Origin: Lachnospiraceae bacterium
Lineage (GTDB): Bacteria > Bacillota > Clostridia > Lachnospirales > Lachnospiraceae
DNA: 64,000 bases
Direction of reading: 5' to 3'
NCBI GenBank assembly: GCA_024399135.1
Contig: JAKSHY010000003.1
Coordinates: 62,001-126,000, forward strand
Part shown: positions 15,604 to 25,388 of the stretch, piece after piece
How positions within the stretch are numbered: position 1 is the stretch's first letter
Layout: each line of letters begins with the position of its first letter
Translations under genes and position numbers: made by a program
The notes under the pieces: model-generated
The model's input: the letters and a program-made list of their open reading frames with translations, nothing else
What the model was told of the DNA's origin: nothing
Databases searched by the model: none

Positions 15604-17676
15604 CTAATTCTCCTTTATTTTCATTCCGTAAGTTGTTTTAATGATAACCTTGTCAAAGAGCATAATTAACGCTGGAAGTATGAATAATACTAAAAGCATA
15701 CTAATGATTGCACCTCTGGCCATCAGCATACACATTGAGCATATGATATCTATGTCAGAATATACTGCTACTCCAAATGTTGCTGCGAATAATCCCATTC
15801 CACTTACGATTACTGAAGGGAAAGAGGTGCTAAGAGCAATCTTAACTGCTTCATGCTTCGTACAGCCTGACACTCTCTCCTTCTTGTATCTGTTAGTTAA
15901 CAAAATCGCATAGTCAACAGTTGCTCCAAGCTGAATAGTGCTTATACATATAGGAGCTATGAAAGGAAGCGACTGTCCTAAGTAATGTGGAAGTCCAAGG
16001 TTAATAAATATCGCAAGCTCGATTACACTAATCAGAATAATAGGAAGTGAAATACTTCTTGTTACCAACAAAATGATTATGAAAATAGCTGCGATGGAAA
16101 CTGCATTAACAACTGTGAAATCATGATCTGTTATTTCAATCATATCCTTCATACAAGGTGCTTCTCCAATAAGCATTCCCTTGCTGTCATATTTTTTAAT
16201 TATTGAATTAATACTGTTAATCTGATTATTAACATCCTCTGATGCTACCTTATATTCAGAGTTTACTAATATGAGTTCCCACTTGTCGCCCTTTAACATT
16301 CCTGTTATTGATTCAGGAAGAATTTCCTCGGGAATAAGCGGTCCAACAACTGACTCGAGGCCTACTGCATACTTGATACCTGGAACCTCTTCTATTTCAG
16401 CAATCATACTTCTTACATCATCTGTAGGTGTATCGGCACTGACTAAAACCATATGGGTAGAAGCTATATCAAACTCGTTTCTAAGCTCTGTATTTGCTAT
16501 TACATATTCAATGTCCTCTGGAAGGCACTGTCCCATATCGTAATAGACTTCTTCATTAGTTTTGCTATAACCGTAAAATGCAGGTATAGCCAATAAAATA
16601 AACAGTATAATGAATACTGGATACTTTTTAGTAAGTCCCTCTGCTAACTTATCAGCCTTAGGAATAAGTGACTTATGTCTCGTATTTTGAAGTGGTTTAT
16701 CAAGTAAAAGAATTAATGAAGGGAGTATTGTAACACAGGAAATTACTCCAAGAATTACTCCTTTCGCCATTACTATTCCTAAATCTTTTCCTAAAGTAAA
16801 TGACATGAAGCAAAGTGCTATGAATCCGGCAATAGTTGTTGTTGAACTTCCAACAACTGAACCTAAGGTATCCTTTATTGCAAGAACCATTGCCTCATTG
16901 TTATCATCCACATGAGTTCTCTTTTCGTTGTACGAATTCCATAGGAAAATTGAATAATCCATGGTAACTGCTAACTGAAGTACTGCTGAAAGAGCCTTCG
17001 TAATGTAGGAAATCTCACCAAAGAAGATATTGCTTCCCATATTAATTAAAATCGCAATACCAATACTTGTAAGGAAAACCAATGGAATTATCCATCCATC
17101 AAGAAGAAGAATCATTGCTATGGTTGCAAGCACTACCGCAAGTCCTACATAAATTGGTTCTTCCTTTTCACAAAGATCCTTTAAATCTGTAACCAAAGCA
17201 GACATTCCTGATACGAAGCACTGCTCGTTACATATACTTCTAATATCTTTGATAGCCTGTATGGTAACGTCCTCTGATGTTGCGCTGTCGAAGAACACAG
17301 CAATCATCGTGGCATCCTCAGTATTAAAGGCATCATAGATACTGTCTGGAAGTATTTCCATAGGCACATCAATATCAAGTATTGAGCTGTACCAAAGTGC
17401 TGTGTCTACGTGATCAACCTTTTCGATTTTTTCACGTAAAGAAGCGACATCCGAAACATCCATATTCTTGACGACTATGAATGAAAAGGCGCCCTTTTGG
17501 AATTCCTCCTTAAGTTCATTCTGACCGATTACCGTATCGATATCTGATGGAAGGTAATCTAACATGTCATAGTTAATTCTCGTTTTCGCCATTCCAATTA
17601 TTGAAGGAATAAGTAATGCTATTGATATTATCAGGATCAGCACTCTCCCCTTTACAACTGTTTTCGCGAATTTCAT
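15604..17676 (-). CDS. MMPL/RND-family exporter
   Basis: Proton-driven membrane exporter; substrate unknown, probably a lipid or hydrophobic compound. It has two similar halves: a first helix, a large extracytoplasmic loop, then five or six helices, repeated once (second half starts near KYPVFIILFILLAIPAFYG). The SSD-like helices contain the polar D-Y pair as AVTMDYSIFLWNSYNEKR in the first half and GATVDYAILLTNRYKKER in the second, as expected for proton relay. I use the ATG of MKFAKTVVKG, preceded by AAGGATGTGA, giving 690 residues. A TetR gene lies just upstream. Confidence 0.9.
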   Translation of the reverse strand: MKFAKTVVKGRVLILIISIALLIPSIIGMAKTRINYDMLDYLPSDIDTVIGQNELKEEFQKGAFSFIVVKNMDVSDVASLREKIEKVDHVDTALWYSSILDIDVPMEILPDSIYDAFNTEDATMIAVFFDSATSEDVTIQAIKDIRSICNEQCFVSGMSALVTDLKDLCEKEEPIYVGLAVVLATIAMILLLDGWIIPLVFLTSIGIAILINMGSNIFFGEISYITKALSAVLQLAVTMDYSIFLWNSYNEKRTHVDDNNEAMVLAIKDTLGSVVGSSTTTIAGFIALCFMSFTLGKDLGIVMAKGVILGVISCVTILPSLILLLDKPLQNTRHKSLIPKADKLAEGLTKKYPVFIILFILLAIPAFYGYSKTNEEVYYDMGQCLPEDIEYVIANTELRNEFDIASTHMVLVSADTPTDDVRSMIAEIEEVPGIKYAVGLESVVGPLIPEEILPESITGMLKGDKWELILVNSEYKVASEDVNNQINSINSIIKKYDSKGMLIGEAPCMKDMIEITDHDFTVVNAVSIAAIFIIILLVTRSISLPIILISVIELAIFINLGLPHYLGQSLPFIAPICISTIQLGATVDYAILLTNRYKKERVSGCTKHEAVKIALSTSFPSVIVSGMGLFAATFGVAVYSDIDIICSMCMLMARGAIISMLLVLFILPALIMLFDKVIIKTTYGMKIKEN

Positions 17677-17712
17677 AAAAATCACATCCTTTTCTTTTTT
17701 TGTTTTCTTCAG

Positions 17713-17742
17713 TGAACAATTTAACAAAGATTTAATTGTCAA
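17713..17742. promoter_or_regulatory. Candidate TetR operator upstream of the MMPL gene
   Basis: An imperfect inverted repeat with half-sites ACAATTTAA and TTTAATTGT lies between the tetR terminator and the MMPL start and contains TTGACA on the minus strand, a possible -35 element. TetR proteins bind such palindromes over promoters of neighbouring exporters. The symmetry is incomplete, so this is a candidate only. Confidence 0.35.
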
Positions 17743-17751
17743 AAAATGGAC

Positions 17752-17787
17752 AAAAAAAGACTCGTGTCTATTTTTTAGGCACGAGTC
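17752..17787 (-). terminator. Intrinsic terminator after the TetR gene
   Basis: GACTCGTG and CACGAGTC pair perfectly across a 13-base loop, and on the minus strand seven T residues follow. It separates tetR from the exporter genes, which must then have their own promoter. Confidence 0.88.
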
Positions 17788-17809
17788 AAAAAATGACTAA
17801 TTTTTTATA

Positions 17810-18373
17810 TTATTCAGCTGATTTTTCAAGCCTTTCGATAGAAAGATATAGCTGGTCCTTCTTAATTTCAAGAATACGCTTATAGGATTCCATTATGTTC
17901 TCCTGCATTCCAGAGTCCAGCCAGTCAATAATGATTCCGAAGCACTCACATTTGTGATATCTAATGAGAATCACCTTGTCTCCTTCATCTATATCTTTGT
18001 CCTTAAGGAGCGAATTAATATACTGGGTTATACCGTAATCACACATTTCCCAAAGGTATCTTTCGAATATATCCCTGTTAACAGAATTATATATATGAAG
18101 AACTTCTCTCCTCCTTGCTATACTAAATTCCGTAGCAAGATTAATGCACTCCTCTAAAGAATCAAGTGTCGGATATCTCTTAATAGCTTCATCACACTCA
18201 GTCTTAACTATTTCCTCTATAAGCTGTGGAATATCCTGATAATGATAATAAAAAGAATTCCTGTTAATACCGCACTTATTCGTAAGCTCTTTGACAGTAA
18301 TTTTATTAAGTGGTACTTCCTCAAGCATTTCCATGAAGGTCTGCCTGATTGCTTTTTTCATTAAATCAGCCAT
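17810..18373 (-). CDS. TetR/AcrR-family transcriptional regulator
   Basis: The N-terminal helix-turn-helix is clear: AIRQTFMEMLEEVPLNKITVKELTNKCGINRNSFYYHYQD spans about residues 8-47, with the tail FYYHY typical of the family. The rest (about 60-187) is the helical ligand-binding and dimerisation domain, without a recognisable ligand signature. Length 187 is normal. It lies directly upstream of the MMPL exporter and its partner on the same strand and probably represses them; it follows the LysM gene by 12 bases, so it may be co-transcribed with it. Confidence 0.88.
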   Translation of the reverse strand: MADLMKKAIRQTFMEMLEEVPLNKITVKELTNKCGINRNSFYYHYQDIPQLIEEIVKTECDEAIKRYPTLDSLEECINLATEFSIARRREVLHIYNSVNRDIFERYLWEMCDYGITQYINSLLKDKDIDEGDKVILIRYHKCECFGIIIDWLDSGMQENIMESYKRILEIKKDQLYLSIERLEKSAE

Positions 18374-18385
18374 AATTAACCTTTT

Positions 18386-19189
18386 CTAGCGAAGTGGAAC
18401 TATGATTGTCCAACCCTCTAAAATAGTATTAGGATTTTTAATAATATCTTTGTTTTCGTTATATATGAACATCCAGTATGCAGAATTTCCATAATACTTT
18501 TGGGCAATCTTAGCTAATGAATCATTCTTCTTAACTGTGTACTTAACAGGGTATGATTCTTTAATCTCTCCTGTTGCTACATTAAGTTCATACTCTATGT
18601 CATATAGTCCAAGGCATGCATCCATTCCTGAGTTAGAAGCAAAAGACTTTTCTAAAACCTTTTCCCATGAACCATATTTTTCGAACAAACTAATTGCTGT
18701 TGGGCCCTCTTCATTTCCATACTTATCAAAATTACTTTTCTTAACCTTAGCCAATCCTACTGGATCATCCTTGTATGACTCAAGTCTTATTTCATTACGT
18801 CTTTTACTAACAGCACGTGCTATTTCCTCAATTCCTTTTCCTTTAGCCTCAAGATCCTTCCAAAGAATATACATTTCATTAAACTGCTCTAAATATTCTA
18901 TTCTGTCTTTTGTTGCCTTGGCTACAACTTTTGGATCTGTCCAGTCATAGGATGCGTACTCTCCTAATCTCACCGAATTAGGATCTGGTGAATATCCATA
19001 TATTGCCTCAGGATTAGCAACGACATCCTCCATTGTTTTAGCGTTAAGTCTTGGATCATGCTCATAAGAAAACGGTGTTTTCTCAACACTTAATGTTTCA
19101 TCCGCATAAGCGAACTGAACTGGTATGAAAAGAGCTGTTACTAACAATGCTAAAACTGCTGCCTTGGCAATTCTTCTAATCTTCTTCAT
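18386..19189 (-). CDS. Secreted LysM-domain protein
   Basis: A signal peptide (MKKIRRIAKAAVLALLVTALFIPVQFAYA, cleavage near residue 29) precedes a helical region of unknown family (about 30-210, rich in charged residues) and a single C-terminal LysM domain (YTVKKNDSLAKIAQKYYGNSAYW..., about 219-265) that should bind peptidoglycan glycan strands. No catalytic domain is recognised. AGGAGG precedes the ATG. The preceding 81 bases hold no clear terminator. Confidence 0.82.
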   Translation of the reverse strand: MKKIRRIAKAAVLALLVTALFIPVQFAYADETLSVEKTPFSYEHDPRLNAKTMEDVVANPEAIYGYSPDPNSVRLGEYASYDWTDPKVVAKATKDRIEYLEQFNEMYILWKDLEAKGKGIEEIARAVSKRRNEIRLESYKDDPVGLAKVKKSNFDKYGNEEGPTAISLFEKYGSWEKVLEKSFASNSGMDACLGLYDIEYELNVATGEIKESYPVKYTVKKNDSLAKIAQKYYGNSAYWMFIYNENKDIIKNPNTILEGWTIIVPLR

Positions 19190-19270
19190 TCTTGCATCCT
19201 CCTGTTAAATATTAATTTCCCTTAGATACATATTCATAACAAGCTTTCTTATTATGAAATCATAATTACA

Positions 19271-20152
19271 TTAATACAGTTTCTTAGAATTAATTTCCTT
19301 ATATATCTGTACGTAATTATTATACCTTATTCTACTAATCTTTTCTTCATTAACTGCTTCCTTTATTCCACATACAGGCTCTGATATATGTGAGCAGCCA
19401 GCGAATTTACAGTTTTCTTCATATTCAATGAATTCAGAATAATATTTCCAGAGATTTTCCTTATCCACTCCTTCTACATTAAGTGAAGTGAATCCCGGTG
19501 TATCAATTATGAATGTATCTAAATTCAAAGCGAATATTTCAGCATGTCTTGTGGTATGCTTTCCTCTTTCAATTTTCCTTGATATCTCACCTGTTTCCAT
19601 ATTAGCTTCTGGATAAAGAGCATTAACTATTGTCGACTTGCCAACACCTGATGGACCTGCAACAACCGTGGTCTTCCCCTTTAGAACATTTAATATATCA
19701 TCAAGTCCGTCCTCAATTATGCCACTTACGAATAAAACCTTACATCCGCAGCCTTCATAAGCAGCCCTTAAAGCCTCTATCTCTTCAGAAGTTGCTATAT
19801 CCTTCTTATTAAAGCATACAACTGTTGGAATATCTTCTTTCTTCATACTGATTAAGAATCTGTCCAGGAGATTATAATTAGGATCAGGCTTAGTGATGGC
19901 GAATATTATAAGCGCCTGATCTATATTAGCTGAAGATGGTCGTATTAACGAATTTTTCCGCTTTAGTATCTTAATTATATTCCCCTTAAGATCACCCTCA
20001 TCATCACTAATAATATCAAGTTCAACATTATCGCCTACTAACGGCTTAATACCCTCTTTACGAAAAGTACCCTTGGCCTTGCATTCAACAAGACCAAGGG
20101 TAGTAAATACATAATAAAAGCCTGCGATTCCTTTAATTATTTTTCCTGTCAT
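19271..20152 (-). CDS. rsgA: Ribosome small-subunit biogenesis GTPase RsgA
   Basis: Circularly permuted GTPase that acts late in 30S maturation. An N-terminal OB-fold (to about residue 65) is followed by the permuted G motifs: FNKKD (G4, about 115-119), GPSGVGKST (G1, about 166-174), DTPGF (G3) and the C-terminal zinc site CKFAGCSHISEPVCGIKEAV. Length 293 is usual. It is the last gene of the murE-rsgA operon and follows prkC by 11 bases; PrkC-type kinases phosphorylate this protein in Bacillus. Confidence 0.95.
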   Translation of the reverse strand: MTGKIIKGIAGFYYVFTTLGLVECKAKGTFRKEGIKPLVGDNVELDIISDDEGDLKGNIIKILKRKNSLIRPSSANIDQALIIFAITKPDPNYNLLDRFLISMKKEDIPTVVCFNKKDIATSEEIEALRAAYEGCGCKVLFVSGIIEDGLDDILNVLKGKTTVVAGPSGVGKSTIVNALYPEANMETGEISRKIERGKHTTRHAEIFALNLDTFIIDTPGFTSLNVEGVDKENLWKYYSEFIEYEENCKFAGCSHISEPVCGIKEAVNEEKISRIRYNNYVQIYKEINSKKLY

Positions 20153-20163
20153 AAATATATAGG

Positions 20164-22335
20164 TTATTCCTCTTCCTGGATGAATGTTACAGGTCTTGAA
20201 AATTCCTTAGTTTCAGAAGTACCTTCAATTGTAGTAATACTTCCATCATCATTAGTTACTGTTGAGCTCTCACCCTGATTTACATACTGGAACTTAACAA
20301 TTCCTGTTGGAGACTTAATACCCGTTATACTCTGCTCTGGAAGAGGGAATGATGTAGTCTGAGTACTCATCAATACGGTTCCATCATCAGCCATAACCGA
20401 TACTGTAACTAAAGTTCCTGATTTATAATTTGGATCCTCGGAAGAGTTTGGTTCCTGAATTGATTCAACGAACTTATATGTAGCTTCCTTTGGTCCTATA
20501 CTTACGCTAATATCAACCGCTGTTCCTTTTTCAACAAATGTACCTGGCTCTATACTCTGTACACATACTAAGCCTGTATATGCAGGATCAGAATGGTTAA
20601 CCTCTGTAACCTGACCTAATGTAAGACCATTCTCTGTAAGAATTGCCATTGCAGTCATCTCATCCTGAAGACAGATATTAGGAACTGTAACCTTATTTTC
20701 TTCTGGTCCCTTACTAATAAAGATGGAAACTGTAGTATCAGCAGGTGCTTTTGCATTTCCTTCCGGAGACTGCTTAAAAATAGAGCCTACTGGAACTGAT
20801 CCATCAAAACCATCAGCCTTAGATATCTTGAATCCCTTATTTAACAATGTTGAAACAGCTTCTGCTTCTGTCATTCCAACTACATTAGGAACTTCTATTC
20901 CCTTCTCACCTGCAGAAATAGTAAGAACTACCTCTGAGCCTACCGGTATCTGCTCGCCTGGTTTTACTGAGCAAGATATAATTAGACCTTCCGCAACCTC
21001 ATAGCTTTCTTCATACTCAAGCACAGGTGTAAGACCATACTCTAAAAGAGCATTTTTTACATCCTCAGCTTTCTTGCCAACAACGTCTATCATCTCAACC
21101 ATTTCCTGGCTTGCTTCACTCGATGAATCTGAAGATTTTTCCTCCTCAGAACCAAACAGACCTAAAACATTAGCAAGAATCACTATAACTACAACACCTA
21201 TAATAACAGCAGCAACTATTGCTATAATAGTCGTCAGCTTTTCTGTAGATGAACTTCCCTTTTTCCTTCCTTCGAAGTCATCATAATCATCGTCGTAATA
21301 TTCATCATCATACTCATCATAGTATTCATCTTCATAATACTCATCTTCATACTGATCATACCCCTCTTCAGGATATTCTGATGAATACGCATTCTCCTGC
21401 TGTTGTCTTCTTCTTTGAGCTTTAACCTCACGCTCTGTTCTTAAAGCTACCACATCATCAAGAGTCTTAGTCTCTCCTGCCTCGTCATAGCCTGTAGTAT
21501 CAACAAAAACCTGATCAGGGTTCATTAATGCCTGTTTTAAATCCCTGATAAGCTCTGCCATATTCTGATATCGTCTGTCTGGTGATTTCTGACAGCACTT
21601 TAACACAATCTGTTCAACTGAAACAGGAATTTCCTGAACGAATTCCCTAGGAGAAGGCATCTGCTCCTGAATATGCTTAATTGCTATTGCAACAGTAGTT
21701 TCACCATTAAATGGAACTCTTCCTGTAATCATCTCGAACAATGTAACACCAAGAGAATAAATATCTGATTTCTCATCAGAATATCCGCCTCTTGCCTGTT
21801 CTGGAGAAGTGTAATGTACAGAGCCCATTACATTCGATGTAATAGTATTAGAAGTTGCAGCCTTTGCTATACCAAAGTCTGTAACCTTAACCTTACCCTC
21901 TTTTGAAATAATAACATTCTGAGGTTTAATATCTCTGTGAATAATATGGTTATTATGAGCAGCCTCAATTCCCATACATACCTGTATAGCAATACTAACT
22001 GCTTCCTTAAATGAAAGACGTGCCTTCTTTTCAATGTATTTTTTGAGAGTAATACCCTCAACCAATTCCATAACAATGAAATGTACACCATCTTCCTGGC
22101 CTACATCATATACATTCACTATATTTGGATGCATTAATCCTGCTGCCGCCTGGGCTTCAACACGGAACTTCGATACGAAATTTGCATTCTCACTAAATTC
22201 CTGTTTTAGGACCTTAACCGCTACGAAACGGTTCAATTTATGATCCTTCGCCTTATAAACATCAGACATGCCCCCAGTGCCGATCTTTTCCATTACCTCG
22301 TATCGGTCACCTATTAACATACCCATCTTGACCAT
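20164..22335 (-). CDS. prkC: PASTA-domain serine/threonine kinase PrkC
   Basis: Membrane kinase that senses muropeptides or lipid II outside the cell and phosphorylates cytoplasmic targets. The kinase domain (about 10-275) has Lys41, HRDIKPQN (133-140) and DFG (153-155), all intact. An extremely Tyr/Asp/Glu-rich juxtamembrane stretch follows (about 317-354), then one membrane helix (366-392), three PASTA domains (about 412-478, 479-545, 548-614) and an extra C-terminal beta-rich domain of about 100 residues. AGGTGA lies about five bases before the ATG. The phosphatase gene prpC is immediately upstream, 13 bases away. Confidence 0.95.
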   Translation of the reverse strand: MVKMGMLIGDRYEVMEKIGTGGMSDVYKAKDHKLNRFVAVKVLKQEFSENANFVSKFRVEAQAAAGLMHPNIVNVYDVGQEDGVHFIVMELVEGITLKKYIEKKARLSFKEAVSIAIQVCMGIEAAHNNHIIHRDIKPQNVIISKEGKVKVTDFGIAKAATSNTITSNVMGSVHYTSPEQARGGYSDEKSDIYSLGVTLFEMITGRVPFNGETTVAIAIKHIQEQMPSPREFVQEIPVSVEQIVLKCCQKSPDRRYQNMAELIRDLKQALMNPDQVFVDTTGYDEAGETKTLDDVVALRTEREVKAQRRRQQQENAYSSEYPEEGYDQYEDEYYEDEYYDEYDDEYYDDDYDDFEGRKKGSSSTEKLTTIIAIVAAVIIGVVVIVILANVLGLFGSEEEKSSDSSSEASQEMVEMIDVVGKKAEDVKNALLEYGLTPVLEYEESYEVAEGLIISCSVKPGEQIPVGSEVVLTISAGEKGIEVPNVVGMTEAEAVSTLLNKGFKISKADGFDGSVPVGSIFKQSPEGNAKAPADTTVSIFISKGPEENKVTVPNICLQDEMTAMAILTENGLTLGQVTEVNHSDPAYTGLVCVQSIEPGTFVEKGTAVDISVSIGPKEATYKFVESIQEPNSSEDPNYKSGTLVTVSVMADDGTVLMSTQTTSFPLPEQSITGIKSPTGIVKFQYVNQGESSTVTNDDGSITTIEGTSETKEFSRPVTFIQEEE

Positions 22336-22348
22336 TCAATCACCTAAA

Positions 22349-23083
22349 TCACTTACCAAAATCATCTATTAAAACAACTGCAATGTTATCTTTTCCACCA
22401 TTATTGTTAGCACTGTCTATTAACATCTGTGCCTTATCTTCAAGTGGAAGATTCATTGAAACGATACTTTCAATTTCTTCATCAGACAGCATATTAGACA
22501 ATCCATCTGAACACATTAAAACTATATCACCATGCTTCAATTCTTCAGTGAAGAAATCAACCTCAACTGAGTCTCTTGCACCGACAGCCCTGGTTATTAT
22601 ATTTTTGTCCGGATGATTACGGGCAGCCTCTTTATTCATTCCACCCATTCTGACCATCTCCTCTACAAGGGAATGATCTCTTGTTATCTGCCTTATTCCA
22701 TCCTCGCCTATAATGTACAGTCTGCTGTCTCCAACATTGGCTATCTCTACCTGATGGTTTTCAACAGTAGCTACAACAATTGTTGTACCCATTCCATAGA
22801 GCTTAACATCTTCTCTGGCCTTGGCCCGAAGAAGCTCATTGGCAACTCTTATGGCCTTTCCTATTATCCTGAAGGTTTTAGTCTCAACACTTCCCTTGAT
22901 TTCCCTGACTACTGTTTCAACAGTGTATTTAGAAGCGAAATCTCCAGCGTTATGACCACCCATGCCATCTGCGACTATATATAGATTCTGAAGCTTTCCT
23001 ACAGGTTCATCCTGTGAAAATACAAAATCCTGATTCAGTTGTCTTTTTTGACCAATGTCGGTCTTCGAAAAAGAAACTGTCAC
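22349..23083 (-). CDS. prpC: PP2C-family protein phosphatase PrpC
   Basis: Metal-dependent phosphatase that reverses PrkC phosphorylation. PP2C motifs are in order: RQLNQDF (variant of RxxNxD, about 14-20), ADGMGGHNAG (38-47), NVGDSRLYI (116-124), TRDHSLVEEM (133-142) and the C-terminal CSDGLSNML and GGKDNIAVVL. Aspartates for metal binding are all retained. Length 244 is usual. Pairing with prkC is the standard Firmicute arrangement. Confidence 0.95.
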   Translation of the reverse strand: MTVSFSKTDIGQKRQLNQDFVFSQDEPVGKLQNLYIVADGMGGHNAGDFASKYTVETVVREIKGSVETKTFRIIGKAIRVANELLRAKAREDVKLYGMGTTIVVATVENHQVEIANVGDSRLYIIGEDGIRQITRDHSLVEEMVRMGGMNKEAARNHPDKNIITRAVGARDSVEVDFFTEELKHGDIVLMCSDGLSNMLSDEEIESIVSMNLPLEDKAQMLIDSANNNGGKDNIAVVLIDDFGK

Positions 23084-23109
23084 TTACTTCCTCCTAATTT
23101 TTGGCAAAA

Positions 23110-24147
23110 TTAATCAGCGCATGTGGATGCATGACGTCTTCTCAGTTGTCCGCACGCGCCATCAATGTCTGCCCCTAATTCTCTTCTAATAGTAACATTT
23201 ATCCCATTTTTTTCAAGTTTATTTTTAAATGCAACAATAGCATCACGAGAAGATCTCTTAAAATCTCTTTCCTTTATTGGATTAACTGGTATGAGATTTA
23301 TATGACAGTTAAGAGGTCTTGCAAGACTGGTTAATTCTCTTGCGTCCTCATCAGTATCATTAACTCCCTTAACAAGAGCATATTCGAAGCTTATTCTTCT
23401 TCCCGTGCTATTAAAATACTCCGAACACGCCTCCATCAGATCTTCGATTGCATACGTATTAGCAATAGGCATTAAATTCTTTCTTTTTTCATCCGTAGTT
23501 GCATGTAGTGACAATGCCAGTGTAATCTGAAGCTTTTCTTTGGATAATTCAATAATTTTAGGTAATAGTCCGCAGGTTGAAACAGTTATATTTCGCTGGC
23601 TTATGTTAAGGCCGTCCTTATTCGATATCATGTCTAAAAATCTCAACAGATTATCGTAATTATCAAGCGGCTCTCCTGTTCCCATAACCACTATATTGGA
23701 AACTCTCTCCCCAGTATCCTTGGAAATGGCATATATCTGATCAAGCATTTCTGAAGGCTTTAAGTTTCTCTCCAGCCCATCAAGTGTTGATGCGCAGAAC
23801 TTGCATCCCATTCTGCATCCAACCTGGGAAGAAATACATACACTGTTTCCATGCTTATATTTCATGAATACTGATTCTACGAAATTCCCATCCTCTAATT
23901 CAAAAAGATACTTTCTGGTCGAATCAATCGAAGACTCCTGCATCCTCGCAACCTTAAGAGAGGTGAATTCATAATTTTCTTTGAGCTTTTCCTTTAATTT
24001 AAGAGGAATGTTACCCATTTCATCTATGGATCTTACCATGTGAACATGGAGCCAGCTATATATTTGGCCTGCCCTAAATTTTGGTTCTCCCATAAGTTCA
24101 AGTTCATTCGTTAATTCAGTTAATGTAAGAGATTTTAAATCTTTCAT
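23110..24147 (-). CDS. rlmN: 23S rRNA (adenine2503-C2)/tRNA methyltransferase RlmN
   Basis: Radical-SAM enzyme that methylates C2 of A2503 in 23S rRNA and A37 in some tRNAs. The iron-sulphur motif is GCRMGCKFCAST (CxxxCxxC, about residues 107-118), followed by VVMGTGEPLDNYDN and the SLHAT motif; the near-terminal RRRHASTCAD carries the conserved cysteine. Length 345 is normal. Its ATG overlaps the rsmB stop (ATGA). Confidence 0.95.
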   Translation of the reverse strand: MKDLKSLTLTELTNELELMGEPKFRAGQIYSWLHVHMVRSIDEMGNIPLKLKEKLKENYEFTSLKVARMQESSIDSTRKYLFELEDGNFVESVFMKYKHGNSVCISSQVGCRMGCKFCASTLDGLERNLKPSEMLDQIYAISKDTGERVSNIVVMGTGEPLDNYDNLLRFLDMISNKDGLNISQRNITVSTCGLLPKIIELSKEKLQITLALSLHATTDEKRKNLMPIANTYAIEDLMEACSEYFNSTGRRISFEYALVKGVNDTDEDARELTSLARPLNCHINLIPVNPIKERDFKRSSRDAIVAFKNKLEKNGINVTIRRELGADIDGACGQLRRRHASTCAD

Positions 24148-25376
24148 TTTCTTATTAATTGGGCAATGTAAAAACCATCACCTTCGTCTATTCCAGGAAA
24201 ATACTGTTTTTCAGATATAAGTTCAAGTGGGAATTTTTCTATCATCCACTTTACCTGGTTTTCATTCTCATCCTTATTAATGGTACATGTGCTGTAAATA
24301 AGCTTTCCACCTTGCTTTAAATACTGCCATGCATTGGTTAGAATATCTCTTTGAATACTTACCAAAGCATTAAGATCTTCTTTTTTCGTTTTAAACCTTA
24401 TATCAGCCTTTCTTCCCATAACACCAAGTCCTGAGCAGGGAAGATCTGCAATTACTACATCATACCTGCCTACAGATGATTCATCAAATACCGCGGCGTC
24501 AAAAGCCTCCGTAGTTATGTCAACCTTTCTGCTGGACATATTACAGCGTTCAATATTCTCATCAATTCTTAATATCTTATCATCTGTAAGATCACGTGCT
24601 CTTACTATTCCGCCTAAATCAGCAGCATGGATGGCTTTGCCTCCAGGTGAAGCACATAAGTCAAGTACCATATCATTTTCTTTAATTCCGGAAAATTTCA
24701 TGACACGCTGAGCACTTAAGTCCTGCACTATGAATTTTCCACTCTCATAGCCATCTATATCATATATGGACTTTCCCTTAGATACATAATAAGCATCATC
24801 AAAGTCCTTAACCTTCAAAAGTCCACCATAATCTGAAAGCTCATCTCTTACTCTTATAGTAACAAGACTCTCCTCCTGCATGGATTTAAGTATTTTTTCT
24901 GATATATCTTTGCCATAATTTGACTCAAAATGTTCAACAATCCATTCAGGGAATGCATTATTAGTGTCTATCTTAATCGATGTCTTATTTCTTGCAACAT
25001 TCCTTAATACACCATTAACAAAACCACTAAGTGATTTAAAACCGTGCCTAGTAGCTATCTTAACAGCTTCATTACATGCCGCAGAATCAGGAACCTTATC
25101 CATGAAAAGAATCTGATATATACTCATTCTTAAAATGGTACGAATTGCCGGTTTAAGCTTATTACACTTAACCTTCGAATAATCATTAATTACATCATCG
25201 ATAATTAGCTGGTTCTCGATAGTACCTTCAATAACTCTTTTAATAAAGGCCTTTTCAACACCCTCTAAATAGTCATACTTATCAAGAACATTCTTTTCAA
25301 CAACATGACTGAATGAACCATTTTCAACAATTTCTATTAAGCTTTCATATATTATTTCACGTTCGTTTGATGCCAA
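24144..25376 (-). CDS. rsmB: 16S rRNA (cytosine967-C5)-methyltransferase RsmB
   Basis: Modifies C967 of 16S rRNA. An N-terminal NusB-like RNA-binding domain (about 1-130) is fused to a Rossmann methyltransferase domain with LDLCASPGGKAIHAAD (SAM site), ADLPCSGLGVMGRKADIR (first catalytic cysteine) and STCTINKDENE (second cysteine). Length 410 is slightly short but complete. It lies 12 bases downstream of fmt. Confidence 0.93.
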   Translation of the reverse strand: MASNEREIIYESLIEIVENGSFSHVVEKNVLDKYDYLEGVEKAFIKRVIEGTIENQLIIDDVINDYSKVKCNKLKPAIRTILRMSIYQILFMDKVPDSAACNEAVKIATRHGFKSLSGFVNGVLRNVARNKTSIKIDTNNAFPEWIVEHFESNYGKDISEKILKSMQEESLVTIRVRDELSDYGGLLKVKDFDDAYYVSKGKSIYDIDGYESGKFIVQDLSAQRVMKFSGIKENDMVLDLCASPGGKAIHAADLGGIVRARDLTDDKILRIDENIERCNMSSRKVDITTEAFDAAVFDESSVGRYDVVIADLPCSGLGVMGRKADIRFKTKKEDLNALVSIQRDILTNAWQYLKQGGKLIYSTCTINKDENENQVKWMIEKFPLELISEKQYFPGIDEGDGFYIAQLIRK

Positions 25377-25388
25377 TATATTTCACCT

